Program-made: the position numbers and the translations under genes | Source: Limivivens sp034101475 | Lineage (GTDB): Bacteria; Bacillota; Clostridia; Lachnospirales; Lachnospiraceae | Direction of reading: 5' to 3' | Assembly (NCBI GenBank): GCA_034101475.1 | Contig: JAXEJQ010000068.1 | Location: 1 to 10,279, forward strand | Length of the DNA: 10,279 nucleotides | Notes under the pieces: generated by a model | Databases searched by the model: none | Told to the model about the DNA's origin: nothing | Seen by the model: only the letters and a program-made list of their open reading frames with translations | In this document: piece after piece, positions 1 through 6,466 of the stretch | Position numbering within the stretch: position 1 is the first letter of the stretch | Layout: every line of letters begins with the position of its first letter

Positions 1-60
1 AAGAAGTTAAAATCATTAGGCTGGAAAATGCCTGCAGCCATGGAAGCATATCCAGTTTAA
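1..60 (+). CDS. C-terminal end of an unidentified gene (partial)
   Basis: An open frame runs from the first base to a TAA at 58-60 and encodes 19 residues ending KMPAAMEAYPV. The piece reading LKSLGWKM loosely recalls the kLkxLGWkP stretch near the end of NAD-dependent epimerases, but 19 residues are too few to assign a family. It is on the same strand as the genes that follow, and 150 bases separate its stop from the start of the DUF421 gene. No strong terminator follows: only a weak AT-rich dyad is present at 67-81. I call it a gene end because the frame is open to the window edge and is followed directly by an intergenic-looking, AT-rich stretch. Confidence 0.5.
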   Translation, partial: KKLKSLGWKMPAAMEAYPV

Positions 61-66
61 TTATAA

Positions 67-81
67 ATTTTGAACCAAAAT
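67..81. repeat. Short perfect AT-rich palindrome after the first stop codon
   Basis: ATTTTG and CAAAAT are perfect 6-base inverted arms separated by AAC. The stem is weak and no T-tract follows, so it is a poor terminator. It could be an operator-like dyad or chance in an AT-rich spacer. Confidence 0.3.
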
Positions 82-144
82 CTTGTTATAGGGGTAGTTT
101 GCGCTTTTTTATCCCCCCACAAGATTCTGTTTCATAGTAAATGC

Positions 145-162
145 CGGGAACAATTGGTCCCG
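145..162. repeat. Imperfect palindrome in the DUF421 leader
   Basis: CGGGA (145-149) and TCCCG (158-162) are 5-base inverted arms around a central CAATTG. Sixteen of the 18 positions are symmetric, the mismatched pair being positions 6 and 13. It lies about 50 bases before the DUF421 start codon. It could be an operator or a leader hairpin; no regulator for it is recognisable here. Confidence 0.3.
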
Positions 163-193
163 AAAAAACAGCCTGAAAAGGTGTACTCAGAAC

Positions 194-200
194 AAGGAGG
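194..200 (+). promoter_or_regulatory. Ribosome binding site that sets the DUF421 start
   Basis: AAGGAGG lies 10 bases before the ATG at 211. The open frame extends upstream to a TTG at 70, but that start has no ribosome site, and the extra 47 residues (including PHKILFHSKCREQ) do not look like the hydrophobic N-terminus of the family. The 211 start is therefore preferred. Confidence 0.75.
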
Positions 201-210
201 ATCTGGATTT

Positions 211-921
211 ATGTCGGAAATCGGTTCGGTTATCGCCCTTTCCCTGGGGTCCATCGCGGCAATTTTTATTCTGACAAAGCTGATGGGATATCGTCAGATG
301 TCGCAGATGAGTATGTTTGACTATATCAATGGAATTACTATCGGTTCCATTGCGGCGGAAATGGCCACTTCTCTGGAGGAAAGCTACGTTCAGCCGCTGA
401 CGGCCATGATTGTCTATGCCCTGGCGGCGATTCTGCTGTCCTGGTTCGGATCGAAATCCATCCGGGCACGCAGACTGATTGAGGGAAAGCCGCTGGTTCT
501 GCTGAGCCACGGAGAGCTTTATCGGGATAATCTGAAAAAAGCCAAAATGGATGTGACGGAATTCCTGGTTCAGTGCAGGGTCAGCGGCTATTTTGATGTT
601 TCAAAGCTCGAAGCGGCGATTCTGGAGGGAAATGGAAAGATCAGCTTTCTGCCCAGGGTTTCCGAACGGCCTGTGACGCCTTCAGATCTGGCGCTTACTC
701 CGGAGCAAGATTATCTGGTGGCCAATGTGATTCTGGACGGAAAGATCATGTGGGAAAATCTGCATCATACCGGAAAGGATGAAAAATGGCTCCGAAGTCA
801 GATAAAGGGGCAGGGCGCCCAGAGGATCGAAGAGATTCTTCTGGCTACCTGCGATGCCAATGGCCAGGTGACGGTTTTTCTGAAAAACAGCCGGAAAGGA
901 GCAGAGGAAATTTTAATGTGA
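211..921 (+). CDS. DUF421 (YetF/YrbG-type) membrane protein
   Basis: The predicted protein has 236 residues, a normal length for DUF421. Residues 5-22 and about 62-79 are clear membrane segments. Between them lies the family signature region, K-L-M-G-Y-R-Q-M (23-30) followed by a hydrophobic FDYINGITIGSIAAE stretch (36-50). The cytosolic part carries the usual pattern: KPLVLLSHGELYRDNLKKA (93-111), then VQCRVSGYFDVSKLEAAILEGNGKISF (120-146). A C-terminal alpha/beta segment follows (about 170-226, ending NGQVTVFLKN). The family's molecular role is poorly defined; in Bacillus, YetF-like proteins are membrane proteins of unknown function. It has its own leader, and the AraC gene begins 174 bases downstream, so it need not belong to that regulon. 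The family assignment rests on motif order and hydropathy read by eye. Confidence 0.85.
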   Translation: MSEIGSVIALSLGSIAAIFILTKLMGYRQMSQMSMFDYINGITIGSIAAEMATSLEESYVQPLTAMIVYALAAILLSWFGSKSIRARRLIEGKPLVLLSHGELYRDNLKKAKMDVTEFLVQCRVSGYFDVSKLEAAILEGNGKISFLPRVSERPVTPSDLALTPEQDYLVANVILDGKIMWENLHHTGKDEKWLRSQIKGQGAQRIEEILLATCDANGQVTVFLKNSRKGAEEILM

Positions 922-1041
922 GGAACGTGTATACAAAATGCGTGAGAGAAAAAGTTTTGTTTCCGGGAGGCTTCATGCGGCATATCCGTTATCGTCGACT
1001 CCTTTCCCGGCAACGGCGGTGTGGAATTCCTGTGAAAAATA

Positions 1042-1050
1042 TGGTAAAAT
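1042..1050 (+). promoter_or_regulatory. Extended -10 promoter for the AraC-family gene
   Basis: TGGTAAAAT matches the TGnTATAAT extended -10 form at five of six core bases and lies 44 bases before the regulator's ATG. The expected -35 position (1022-1027, TGGAAT) matches poorly, which is common with extended -10 promoters. The shared 31-bp element found before the downstream genes is not seen here, so there is no visible sign of autoregulation through it. Confidence 0.5.
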
Positions 1051-1094
1051 TCTAAAAAGGCAACCTATGAAAAACGTGAAATGCAGGTGATCAG

Positions 1095-1931
1095 ATGATT
1101 TATGAAAACCAGATGAAGGATGTCCAGTATCCATTGAAATGCGCGGTTATGCGGGGGAATCTTCCCTTTATGAACCACTGCCATCAGGAACTGGAGATTA
1201 TTCAGCTTCGCCGCGGAAGTCTGAAGGTCTATTATGAGGAGGAAGAATACATTCTGGAAAAAGGAGATATCTGGATTGTTCCGCCCTTTGCCAGCCATAG
1301 GATCGGCAAAGGGACAGAACAGTGCGAACGCCTTGCCATTCTTCTGGACTTAAAGCTCATGGGAACCTGGGCAAAGGGAAAAGAGGAGTGGCTGTGGCTC
1401 CAGGATGAACTGAACAAGGTGGATATGTACAGCGGACACTGGAAGGAAGAAACCAGGAGTAAAATAACCGGCATCATAGAAAAGCTGTATCTGGAATATC
1501 TGGAAAAGGCGTATGCCTGGCAGCTTGCCATGAAATCCCTGATCAGTGAACTGGTTCTGGCGGCGGCAAGAGAAATGCCAAGGAGGGAACGGTCTTTGCA
1601 GGGGCAGCAGGTTTTCAAAATGAAAAATATCCTGGAATACATAGCGCTTCATTATTACAGTGATATTACCCTCCAGAGCTGTGCTGAAGCCGTGGGCTTC
1701 AACAGTGCCTATCTGTCCCGGTATTTCAGCAGCCATATGGGGATCACTTTCCAGGAATATGTGAAGCGGCTGCGGATCGATAAGGCAAAATGGCTTCTGA
1801 TGACGGAGCGGGTTCCGATTACAGAGGTCTGTTATCAGTCCGGCTTTCGGGATGTGAAAACCTTCAACAAGCTTTTTAAGCAGGAATGCGGAATGAGTCC
1901 CACAGAATTTAAAAAGAGTGTCCGGGAGTAG
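1095..1931 (+). CDS. AraC/XylS-family transcriptional regulator with cupin sensor domain
   Basis: The protein has 278 residues, normal for the family. The N-terminal half is an AraC-type cupin: H28, H30 and E34 lie in the first metal/ligand-like motif, and GDIW (57-60), PP (63-64) and SH (67-68) mark the second. Residues 175-274 form the DNA-binding domain with two helix-turn-helix units. The first is around ITLQSCAEAVGFNSAYLSRYF (191-211). The second is around ITEVCYQSGFRDVKTFNKLFK (242-262), followed by the typical GMSPTEFKK end. The start is supported by AGGTGA at 1085-1090, four bases before ATG. It lies directly upstream of the M20/TIM-barrel/MFS genes, whose promoters share a repeated element, so it is the natural candidate activator for them. 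A cupin of this type usually senses a sugar or other small molecule; the ligand is unknown. It ends only 24 bases before the first copy of that element. Confidence 0.93.
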   Translation: MIYENQMKDVQYPLKCAVMRGNLPFMNHCHQELEIIQLRRGSLKVYYEEEEYILEKGDIWIVPPFASHRIGKGTEQCERLAILLDLKLMGTWAKGKEEWLWLQDELNKVDMYSGHWKEETRSKITGIIEKLYLEYLEKAYAWQLAMKSLISELVLAAAREMPRRERSLQGQQVFKMKNILEYIALHYYSDITLQSCAEAVGFNSAYLSRYFSSHMGITFQEYVKRLRIDKAKWLLMTERVPITEVCYQSGFRDVKTFNKLFKQECGMSPTEFKKSVRE

Positions 1932-1955
1932 AAAAAGAAGATTCAATCCAAAGAT

Positions 1956-1986
1956 ATGCGTAGCATTCCGCAAAAAAAGCCATAGC
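1956..1986 (+). promoter_or_regulatory. Shared operator, copy 1 (M20 gene promoter)
   Basis: This 31-bp block matches the block at 3261-3291 at 24 of 31 positions without gaps. It contains two similar half-sites in the same orientation: GCGTAGCA (from 1958) and CCATAGCA (from 1980), with their TAGC cores 22 bp apart. This is about two helical turns, the spacing typical of AraC/XylS tandem sites. The second half-site covers the expected -35 position (1983-1988, TAGCAA), which is a poor match to TTGACA. That arrangement fits class II activation. The binding protein is inferred to be the adjacent AraC-family regulator. Confidence 0.7.
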
Positions 1987-2005
1987 AAAAATTCTGCCAT
2001 GGTAC

Positions 2006-2011
2006 TATAAT
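2006..2011 (+). promoter_or_regulatory. -10 box of the M20 gene promoter
   Basis: A perfect TATAAT stands 20 bases after the shared operator, with no good -35 at 16-18 bp spacing, as expected for an activator-dependent promoter. Transcription would start near 2018, leaving a leader of about 75 bases. Confidence 0.65.
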
Positions 2012-2022
2012 CCGCTCAAAGA

Positions 2023-2055
2023 CGCAGTTTCTGCGCTGCCGGCCTTTGGGCGGCA
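2023..2055 (+). other. Two consecutive leader hairpins before the M20 gene
   Basis: CGCAG/CTGCG (2023-2027 with 2031-2035, loop TTT) is followed at once by TGCCGGCC/GGGCGGCA (2037-2044 with 2048-2055, loop TTT). The second stem has seven pairs and one G-G mismatch. Both lie at the 5' end of the predicted transcript, before the ribosome site at 2081. They may stabilise the mRNA or regulate expression; no known riboswitch pattern is recognised. Confidence 0.45.
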
Positions 2056-2080
2056 CACGGAAGTCACTGCGATTACACAA

Positions 2081-2086
2081 GGGAGG
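2081..2086 (+). promoter_or_regulatory. Ribosome binding site that sets the M20 start
   Basis: GGGAGG ends seven bases before the ATG at 2094. An in-frame ATG at 2046 would begin inside the second leader hairpin loop and has no ribosome site, so the shorter form is preferred. Confidence 0.8.
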
Positions 2087-2093
2087 ACAGGAT

Positions 2094-3248
2094 ATGAACG
2101 GACAATTGGAACAGTATATTGAGGAAAATCAGGGTCAGGTACTTTCCCTTTTAAAGGAGCTGTGCGGGATTCCGGCCCCCAGCCATCATGAGGAGCGAAG
2201 AGCCCGGTTCTGTAAGGAGTGGCTGGAAGCGCAGGGAGCGGAAGGCGTTTTCATCGATGATGCACAGAACGTGATTTATGAATATCACTGTGAGGAAGGA
2301 CCGGTTGCGCTGTTTATGGCGCACACGGATACGGTATTTCCGGACATGGAGCCCATGGGTGTGGAAGAAAAAGAGGATGGAACACTGCATTCTCCCGGAG
2401 TCGGGGACGACACGGCCAATGTGGCGATTCTTCTGATGATGGGCGGCTACCTGGCCAAGTATCGGCCGGAGACAACATGCGGGATTGTGATCGCGCCCAA
2501 TTCCTGCGAGGAGGGACTGGGAAATCTGAAGGGGTCCCGGGCGCTGATTGAACGGTACAGGGACCGCCTGATGCAGTCAGTCTCTTTTGACGGCTATATT
2601 GACGACATCTGCAACTGTGCGGTGGGTTCCATGCGCTACCGGGTGGAAGTGCTCACGGAGGGCGGTCATTCTTACCTGAATTTCGGCAGGAAAAACGCCA
2701 TTGAGTACCTGGCAAAGATGATTGAACGGCTGTATCAGTGTCAGGTTCCTCAGGACGGCAGCCGCACGACCTACAATGTGGGCTGCATTTCAGGCGGAAC
2801 CTCTGTGAATACCATTGCCCAGCAGGCGGAGATGCTTTATGAATTCCGCTCCGATAATCGGGACAGCATGAATCAGATAAAAGAATATTTTGAAAAGGTT
2901 ATCGGGGAATTCCGTGAAATGGGGATTACCGTAAATGTGGAGCTGGTGGGGGAACGTCCCTGCGGCGTGAAAAATACCGAGAATCCGGGGCAGATCCGTC
3001 TTCAGGAGCTTTGTCGGGATGTGATCCGGGACGTGACCGGAAGAACGCCGAATTATGTGGCGGCATCCACAGACAGCAATATTCCGCTTTCCATTGGCAT
3101 TCCGGCTGCGACGGTGGGCTTATGCCGGGGTGACAGAGCGCATACCAGACAGGAATGGATCTATATTGACAGCCTGAAGGAAGGCTTTCGAATCGCGGCC
3201 GGTGTCATCAGCGCCTGCTTTGTACAGGACCGGAAGGGTCAAATCTGA
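2094..3248 (+). CDS. M20-family metallopeptidase / amidohydrolase (PepT-like)
   Basis: The protein has 384 residues and the full M20 layout: a two-zinc catalytic domain split by a dimerisation domain (about 180-290). Visible metal and catalytic residues are H77 and D79 (AHTDTVF), D105 in the GVGDD motif, E139 and E140 (SCEEG), D166 (SFDG) and H350 (RAHTRQEW). GGTSVNTIA (234-242) and YEFRS (249-253) are typical of the dimerisation domain and its return. M20 enzymes hydrolyse amide bonds in di- and tripeptides, N-acyl amino acids or related conjugates; this layout is closest to the peptidase T-like branch. No signal peptide is seen, so it is cytosolic. It has its own promoter with the shared operator, and is followed by a TIM-barrel isomerase and an MFS carrier. 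The context suggests hydrolysis of an imported amide-linked compound rather than general peptide turnover. The substrate is not deducible. Confidence 0.9.
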   Translation: MNGQLEQYIEENQGQVLSLLKELCGIPAPSHHEERRARFCKEWLEAQGAEGVFIDDAQNVIYEYHCEEGPVALFMAHTDTVFPDMEPMGVEEKEDGTLHSPGVGDDTANVAILLMMGGYLAKYRPETTCGIVIAPNSCEEGLGNLKGSRALIERYRDRLMQSVSFDGYIDDICNCAVGSMRYRVEVLTEGGHSYLNFGRKNAIEYLAKMIERLYQCQVPQDGSRTTYNVGCISGGTSVNTIAQQAEMLYEFRSDNRDSMNQIKEYFEKVIGEFREMGITVNVELVGERPCGVKNTENPGQIRLQELCRDVIRDVTGRTPNYVAASTDSNIPLSIGIPAATVGLCRGDRAHTRQEWIYIDSLKEGFRIAAGVISACFVQDRKGQI

Positions 3249-3260
3249 AAAAGTAAACTT

Positions 3261-3291
3261 ATGCGTAGGATTGCAAAAAACAGACCATAGC
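3261..3291 (+). promoter_or_regulatory. Shared operator, copy 2 (TIM-barrel/MFS promoter)
   Basis: This is the second copy of the 31-bp element at 1956-1986. The conserved parts are ATGCGTAG at its start, an A-rich middle and CCATAGC at its end, with exactly the same internal spacing (24 bases between the starts of the two ends). The two half-sites GCGTAGGA and CCATAGCG again lie 22 bp apart. It begins 12 bases after the M20 stop codon. Confidence 0.7.
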
Positions 3292-3311
3292 GGAGCCTGC
3301 GTGTGATCAGG

Positions 3312-3317
3312 TAAAAT
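3312..3317 (+). promoter_or_regulatory. -10 box of the TIM-barrel/MFS promoter
   Basis: TAAAAT lies 51 bases after the start of the shared operator; the equivalent distance before the M20 gene is 50 bases. No consensus -35 is seen at the expected position, where the second half-site sits. Confidence 0.6.
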
Positions 3318-3344
3318 GAAAAGAAAACGCAGGAGGTATGAATT

Positions 3345-4205
3345 ATGGCATTGAAAGTTGGTATTCAGTTGTATTCCGTCCGGGAGCTGATGAAAGAGGA
3401 TCCGATCAAGACCATCAGCCAGGTGGCAGAAGCGGGCTACAAATATTTGGAGGTGGCAAACCACAACGCCATGGAGGATGACGGTGTAGGGTTTGGCGTA
3501 GGGCCGGAAGAGCTGAATGAAATCATGGCAAGATCCGGGAGCAAGGTGATCAGTGCCCATATTTTCCCGTTCAACGAGGAGAATTACAAGCGGGTGATTG
3601 AGTACAACCAGAAAATCGGCAATCACACCGTGGTATATCCGATGGAAACCTTCCGGGATTATGACGATACCATGAAGAAAATCGAAATGTATGAGAAAAT
3701 GGGCAGAATGGCAGCTGAGGAGGGCATGCAGTTTTTGTATCACAACCATTATCAGGAGCTGCAGGAATTCAATGGGGAAAAGGTTCTGGATATGATCGTG
3801 AAAAATACGGATCCTGCCCATGTGAATCTGGAGCTGGATACCTTCTGGGTACTCCGGGGCGGCGTAGATCCGGTGGAACTGATGAAAACCTACGGTACCC
3901 GTATTAAGATGCTGCATCAGAAGGACTTCGCAAAGGATACGAATACACCGGTCAATATGTTCGATGTTGTCGGAAAGGATACCTATATTACCCGTGAAGT
4001 TTTCGGAAAGTATAAATGTAATGATGATTTCGTGGAAATCGGCTATGGCCGGATGGATATTCAGAAGATCATCGATACCGCGCTGGAGCTGGGCAGCATC
4101 GAGTATATTGTACTGGAGCAGGATGCCACTAAGCTGAATCAGCTTGAGAGCGTGAAACGCAGTATGGAAGGCTTCCACAAATTCAGCGGGATTGTCTGGG
4201 AATAA
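3345..4205 (+). CDS. Sugar phosphate isomerase/epimerase-like TIM-barrel protein
   Basis: The protein has 286 residues, normal for the xylose-isomerase-like/AP-endonuclease-2 TIM-barrel superfamily that includes IolE and D-tagatose 3-epimerase. Barrel landmarks in order are IQLYSVRE (7-14), GYKYLEVA (31-38), KVISAH (67-72), FLYHNH (130-135), LELDTFWVLRGG (162-173), MLHQKDF (189-195), EIGYGRMD (231-238) and IVLEQD (255-260). D165, H191 and E258 are likely divalent-metal ligands by analogy with the family. The start has AGGAGG (3331-3336) eight bases upstream. Its TAA stop shares an A with the ATG of the MFS gene, so the two are almost certainly translated together. Members act on sugars, inositols or keto-acids; the exact reaction cannot be told from sequence. 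It has its own copy of the shared operator upstream. Confidence 0.88.
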   Translation: MALKVGIQLYSVRELMKEDPIKTISQVAEAGYKYLEVANHNAMEDDGVGFGVGPEELNEIMARSGSKVISAHIFPFNEENYKRVIEYNQKIGNHTVVYPMETFRDYDDTMKKIEMYEKMGRMAAEEGMQFLYHNHYQELQEFNGEKVLDMIVKNTDPAHVNLELDTFWVLRGGVDPVELMKTYGTRIKMLHQKDFAKDTNTPVNMFDVVGKDTYITREVFGKYKCNDDFVEIGYGRMDIQKIIDTALELGSIEYIVLEQDATKLNQLESVKRSMEGFHKFSGIVWE

Positions 4206-5374
4206 TGGCACAGAAAACAGAGAAACTGTGGAATAAGCCATACATCCTGCTGGCAGTTGCGAATTTTTTCAGTTGGCTGAGCTACAATATGGTTGCGCCG
4301 GTATTGACCGGATATACCCAGACCCTCGGGGCGAGCGTATCGGTGTGCGGCATCGTGGGCGGCTTGTTCGCGTTTACATCCTGCCTGTCCCGTCCCATCA
4401 GCGGGCTGATGACAGACCGGATTAACCGGAAAAAGCTGATGAGCGGCTTTACTGTTCTGATGGCGGTGTCACTGCTGCTGTATTCCGTGGTTCCCAGCGT
4501 TCCGGTTATCCTGATTTTCCGGGGAATTCACGGGATTGCCTTCGGCATTTCCAGTACGGCGAGTCTGGTTCTGGTGAGCGAGAGTGTGCCGGAATCCCGG
4601 ATGGGAGAAGGAATCAGCTATTATGGTGTGATGTCTGTGGCATCCATGGCCATCGGACCGGGGCTTGGGATAACGATAAGCGAGACATTGGGGTATCAGG
4701 CATGCATGCTGGTCAGTACGGCGATTCTGTTTATCGCCAGTGCAGCGACAATTCTGTTTCCCTATGAATATCGTAAACAGGAGAATGCGGTACCGAAAAA
4801 GCTTTCTCTGAACCAGTTTGTGGAACCGAAGCTTTTTGGACTTTCCGGCATCAATGCTTCTTTTACCATGATGAACGGAGTGGTCAGTACCTTTCTTGTG
4901 GTATTTGCCGCGGAACGTGGAATTGAAGGGGTGAGCTGGCATTTTACCGTAAATGCTGTGATCCTGATTTTATCCAGAATATTCATGGCGAAGCGGATGA
5001 ATTCCTGGTCTTTGAAGCAGAATCTTTATCCGGCATTTTTCTGCGGAATCACCACTCTTGTGCTGATCAGCGGGGCGAATGCACTGTGGGTACTGCTGCT
5101 TGCAGCTGTTTTGAAAGCCTTTGCCCAGGGAATGTCCCAGCCGGCGCTTCAGACATCGGGGCTTCAGATGCTGCCGCCTCAGAGACGCGGCGTGGCTTCC
5201 TGCACCCTGTACATAGGCGGAGATTTGGGACAGGCTGTGGGGCCGATGCTGGGCGGAGCCATTGCACAGAGAGGGGGTTATGGAAATATGTACTGGATCT
5301 GCGCGCTGCCGATTGCGGCTGCGCTGGTATATTTCTTCTTCAGTGAAAGAAAAAAGGCTGCACAGGTATCGTGA
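4205..5374 (+). CDS. Major facilitator superfamily transporter (12 membrane segments)
   Basis: The protein has 389 residues with alternating hydrophobic segments consistent with 12 membrane helices. The loop between helices 2 and 3 carries MFS motif A: SGLMTDRINRKK at 66-77, with D71, R72 and R75 in the expected places. The second half includes a helix with GDLGQAVGPMLGGAIAQRGGYGNMYW, a common helix 11 pattern. The ATG overlaps the upstream stop (TAATG) and has no strong ribosome site of its own, which points to translational coupling. Together with the M20 enzyme and TIM-barrel protein it probably imports the compound these enzymes process. Export is the alternative, since many small MFS proteins of this layout are drug exporters; the shared promoter context favours uptake. 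A hairpin after its stop likely ends the operon. Confidence 0.9.
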   Translation: MAQKTEKLWNKPYILLAVANFFSWLSYNMVAPVLTGYTQTLGASVSVCGIVGGLFAFTSCLSRPISGLMTDRINRKKLMSGFTVLMAVSLLLYSVVPSVPVILIFRGIHGIAFGISSTASLVLVSESVPESRMGEGISYYGVMSVASMAIGPGLGITISETLGYQACMLVSTAILFIASAATILFPYEYRKQENAVPKKLSLNQFVEPKLFGLSGINASFTMMNGVVSTFLVVFAAERGIEGVSWHFTVNAVILILSRIFMAKRMNSWSLKQNLYPAFFCGITTLVLISGANALWVLLLAAVLKAFAQGMSQPALQTSGLQMLPPQRRGVASCTLYIGGDLGQAVGPMLGGAIAQRGGYGNMYWICALPIAAALVYFFFSERKKAAQVS

Positions 5375-5393
5375 CAGGTATAGCGGCAGGTGG

Positions 5394-5435
5394 ACTGTCC
5401 CCAGGCGAACAGGGTGTTCGTCCGGGGACAGTTTT
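5394..5435 (+). terminator. Probable intrinsic terminator after the MFS gene
   Basis: ACTGTCCCC (5394-5402) pairs with GGGGACAGT (5424-5432). Inside it, GG (5404-5405) with CC (5422-5423) and CGAACA (5406-5411) with TGTTCG (5415-5420) extend the stem over a GGG loop, giving 17 pairs with two single-base bulges. The run TTTT at 5432-5435 is short, so termination may be incomplete. The 5' arm can also pair with 5442-5450 (see findings). Confidence 0.6.
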
Positions 5436-5506
5436 GTGTGAGGACAGTCCGGTCCGGAACGGAGAAGCAGTGTTTCCAGGCGATGCCGTAAAATAAAAAA
5501 GAATGC

Positions 5507-5523
5507 CTGCCTGGAAAAGGCAG
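5507..5523 (+). other. Small hairpin in the hydrolase leader
   Basis: CTGCCT and AGGCAG form a perfect six-pair stem with a GGAAA loop, just after a possible -10 box (TAAAAT, 5489-5494) that lacks a good -35. The hairpin begins about 13 bases after that box, at the likely 5' end of the hydrolase transcript. Confidence 0.3.
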
Positions 5524-5563
5524 TGCGGATGTGGATGGGTGAAGGATCCGGAAAGGAAGAGTT

Positions 5564-6376
5564 ATGGATTACAGATACCAGAATTTGAAATTGCATTATG
5601 AGGTCGTTGGAAATGGAAAGCCTGTCATCCTGCTTCATGGCCTGGGCTATGACCTGAATATGATGAAAGGATGTATGGAACCGGTATTTCAGAAAGTTTG
5701 CGGTTATAAGCGCATTTATGTGGATCTTCCCGGGATGGGCAGATCAGGCGCTCCGGCGGAATTTGCGTCAGCTGACAAAATCCTGGAAGTTTTGGTATCC
5801 TTTCTCCAGGATACGGTAAAGGAAAATTTCCTTCTGGCGGGTGAATCCTATGGAGGATATCTGGTGAGAGGGATTCTGGTAAAGCTTCCGGAACGGACAG
5901 ACGGAATGCTGCTCCTGTGTCCGGTGGCAGTGCCGGACAGCGGCAGGAGAGTGGTTCCTAAGCCAGAAGAGGATCTGCGGGATCCGGTATTTCTGGAAAG
6001 TCTGGATGAGGAAGCGCGGAAGGATTTCTGTCAGTTTGCTGTGCTGGCAGATGAACAGATATACACAAGATTCCGGGAAAAAATCGCTCCTGGTCTGAAG
6101 CTGTTTGACGCTTCCTTTGTGAACAGGCTGAAGCAGGCCTATGCTTTTTCCTTTGACGTGGACGGAGAGATCCGGAAGCTGCATTTCCGAAAGCCCGTTC
6201 TTTTCCTGTGCGGCCGGCAGGATGCCTGCGTAGGATATCAGGATCAGTGGAGGCTGTTGGAGGATTATCCCAGAGCGTCCTTTTCTGTAATAGACGCAGC
6301 CGGGCATAATCTGCAGATCGAGCAGCCGGAGCTGTTTGAGACGCTGGTGAAAAACTGGCTGCTGATGGTAATATGA
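5564..6376 (+). CDS. Alpha/beta-hydrolase fold enzyme
   Basis: The protein has 270 residues and a complete alpha/beta-hydrolase set: the oxyanion-hole motif LLHGLGYD (23-30), DLPGMGRSG (54-62), nucleophile elbow GESYGG (93-98, S95), acid D220 in FLCGRQDACVG, and H248 in AAGHNLQIEQPELF. A cap region lies between about 125 and 205. No signal peptide is present, so it is cytosolic. Its catalytic type (esterase, lipase-like, carbon-carbon hydrolase, epoxide hydrolase) is not set by the motifs. GGAAG at 5555-5559 precedes the ATG by four bases. It is separated from the MFS gene by the hairpin at 5394-5435 and from the ABC exporter by 287 bases, so it looks like a single-gene unit. No clear terminator follows it. 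Confidence 0.9.
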   Translation: MDYRYQNLKLHYEVVGNGKPVILLHGLGYDLNMMKGCMEPVFQKVCGYKRIYVDLPGMGRSGAPAEFASADKILEVLVSFLQDTVKENFLLAGESYGGYLVRGILVKLPERTDGMLLLCPVAVPDSGRRVVPKPEEDLRDPVFLESLDEEARKDFCQFAVLADEQIYTRFREKIAPGLKLFDASFVNRLKQAYAFSFDVDGEIRKLHFRKPVLFLCGRQDACVGYQDQWRLLEDYPRASFSVIDAAGHNLQIEQPELFETLVKNWLLMVI

Positions 6377-6466
6377 TGATTCGTCGTTTGTCTGTCCTGA
6401 AGACCGGAATCCTGCGCCAGCGAGTTTTGAATCGCGCGGGAGAACTAAGCATCTATAAAACGGACA

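Noticed and set aside
70..210. An N-terminal extension of the DUF421 protein from a TTG codon
   Set aside because: There is no ribosome site before it, and it crosses an AT-rich spacer with two palindromes. The AAGGAGG-supported ATG at 211 gives the usual family start.
963..1010. A long-range inverted repeat, CCGGGA with TCCCGG, between the DUF421 and AraC genes
   Set aside because: Only six pairs over a 36-base loop and no T-tract, so it is too weak to call a terminator or operator.
1350..2000. A 216-residue - strand frame over the AraC gene and its downstream promoter
   Set aside because: It is antisense to a well-supported regulator gene. The translation has no domain pattern and would cover the shared operator.
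3120..4241. A 373-residue open frame on the - strand across the TIM-barrel gene
   Set aside because: It lies antisense to a gene with clear family motifs, a strong ribosome site and its own promoter. Its translation is His/Leu/Ile-rich without recognisable motifs, as expected for a codon-bias shadow.
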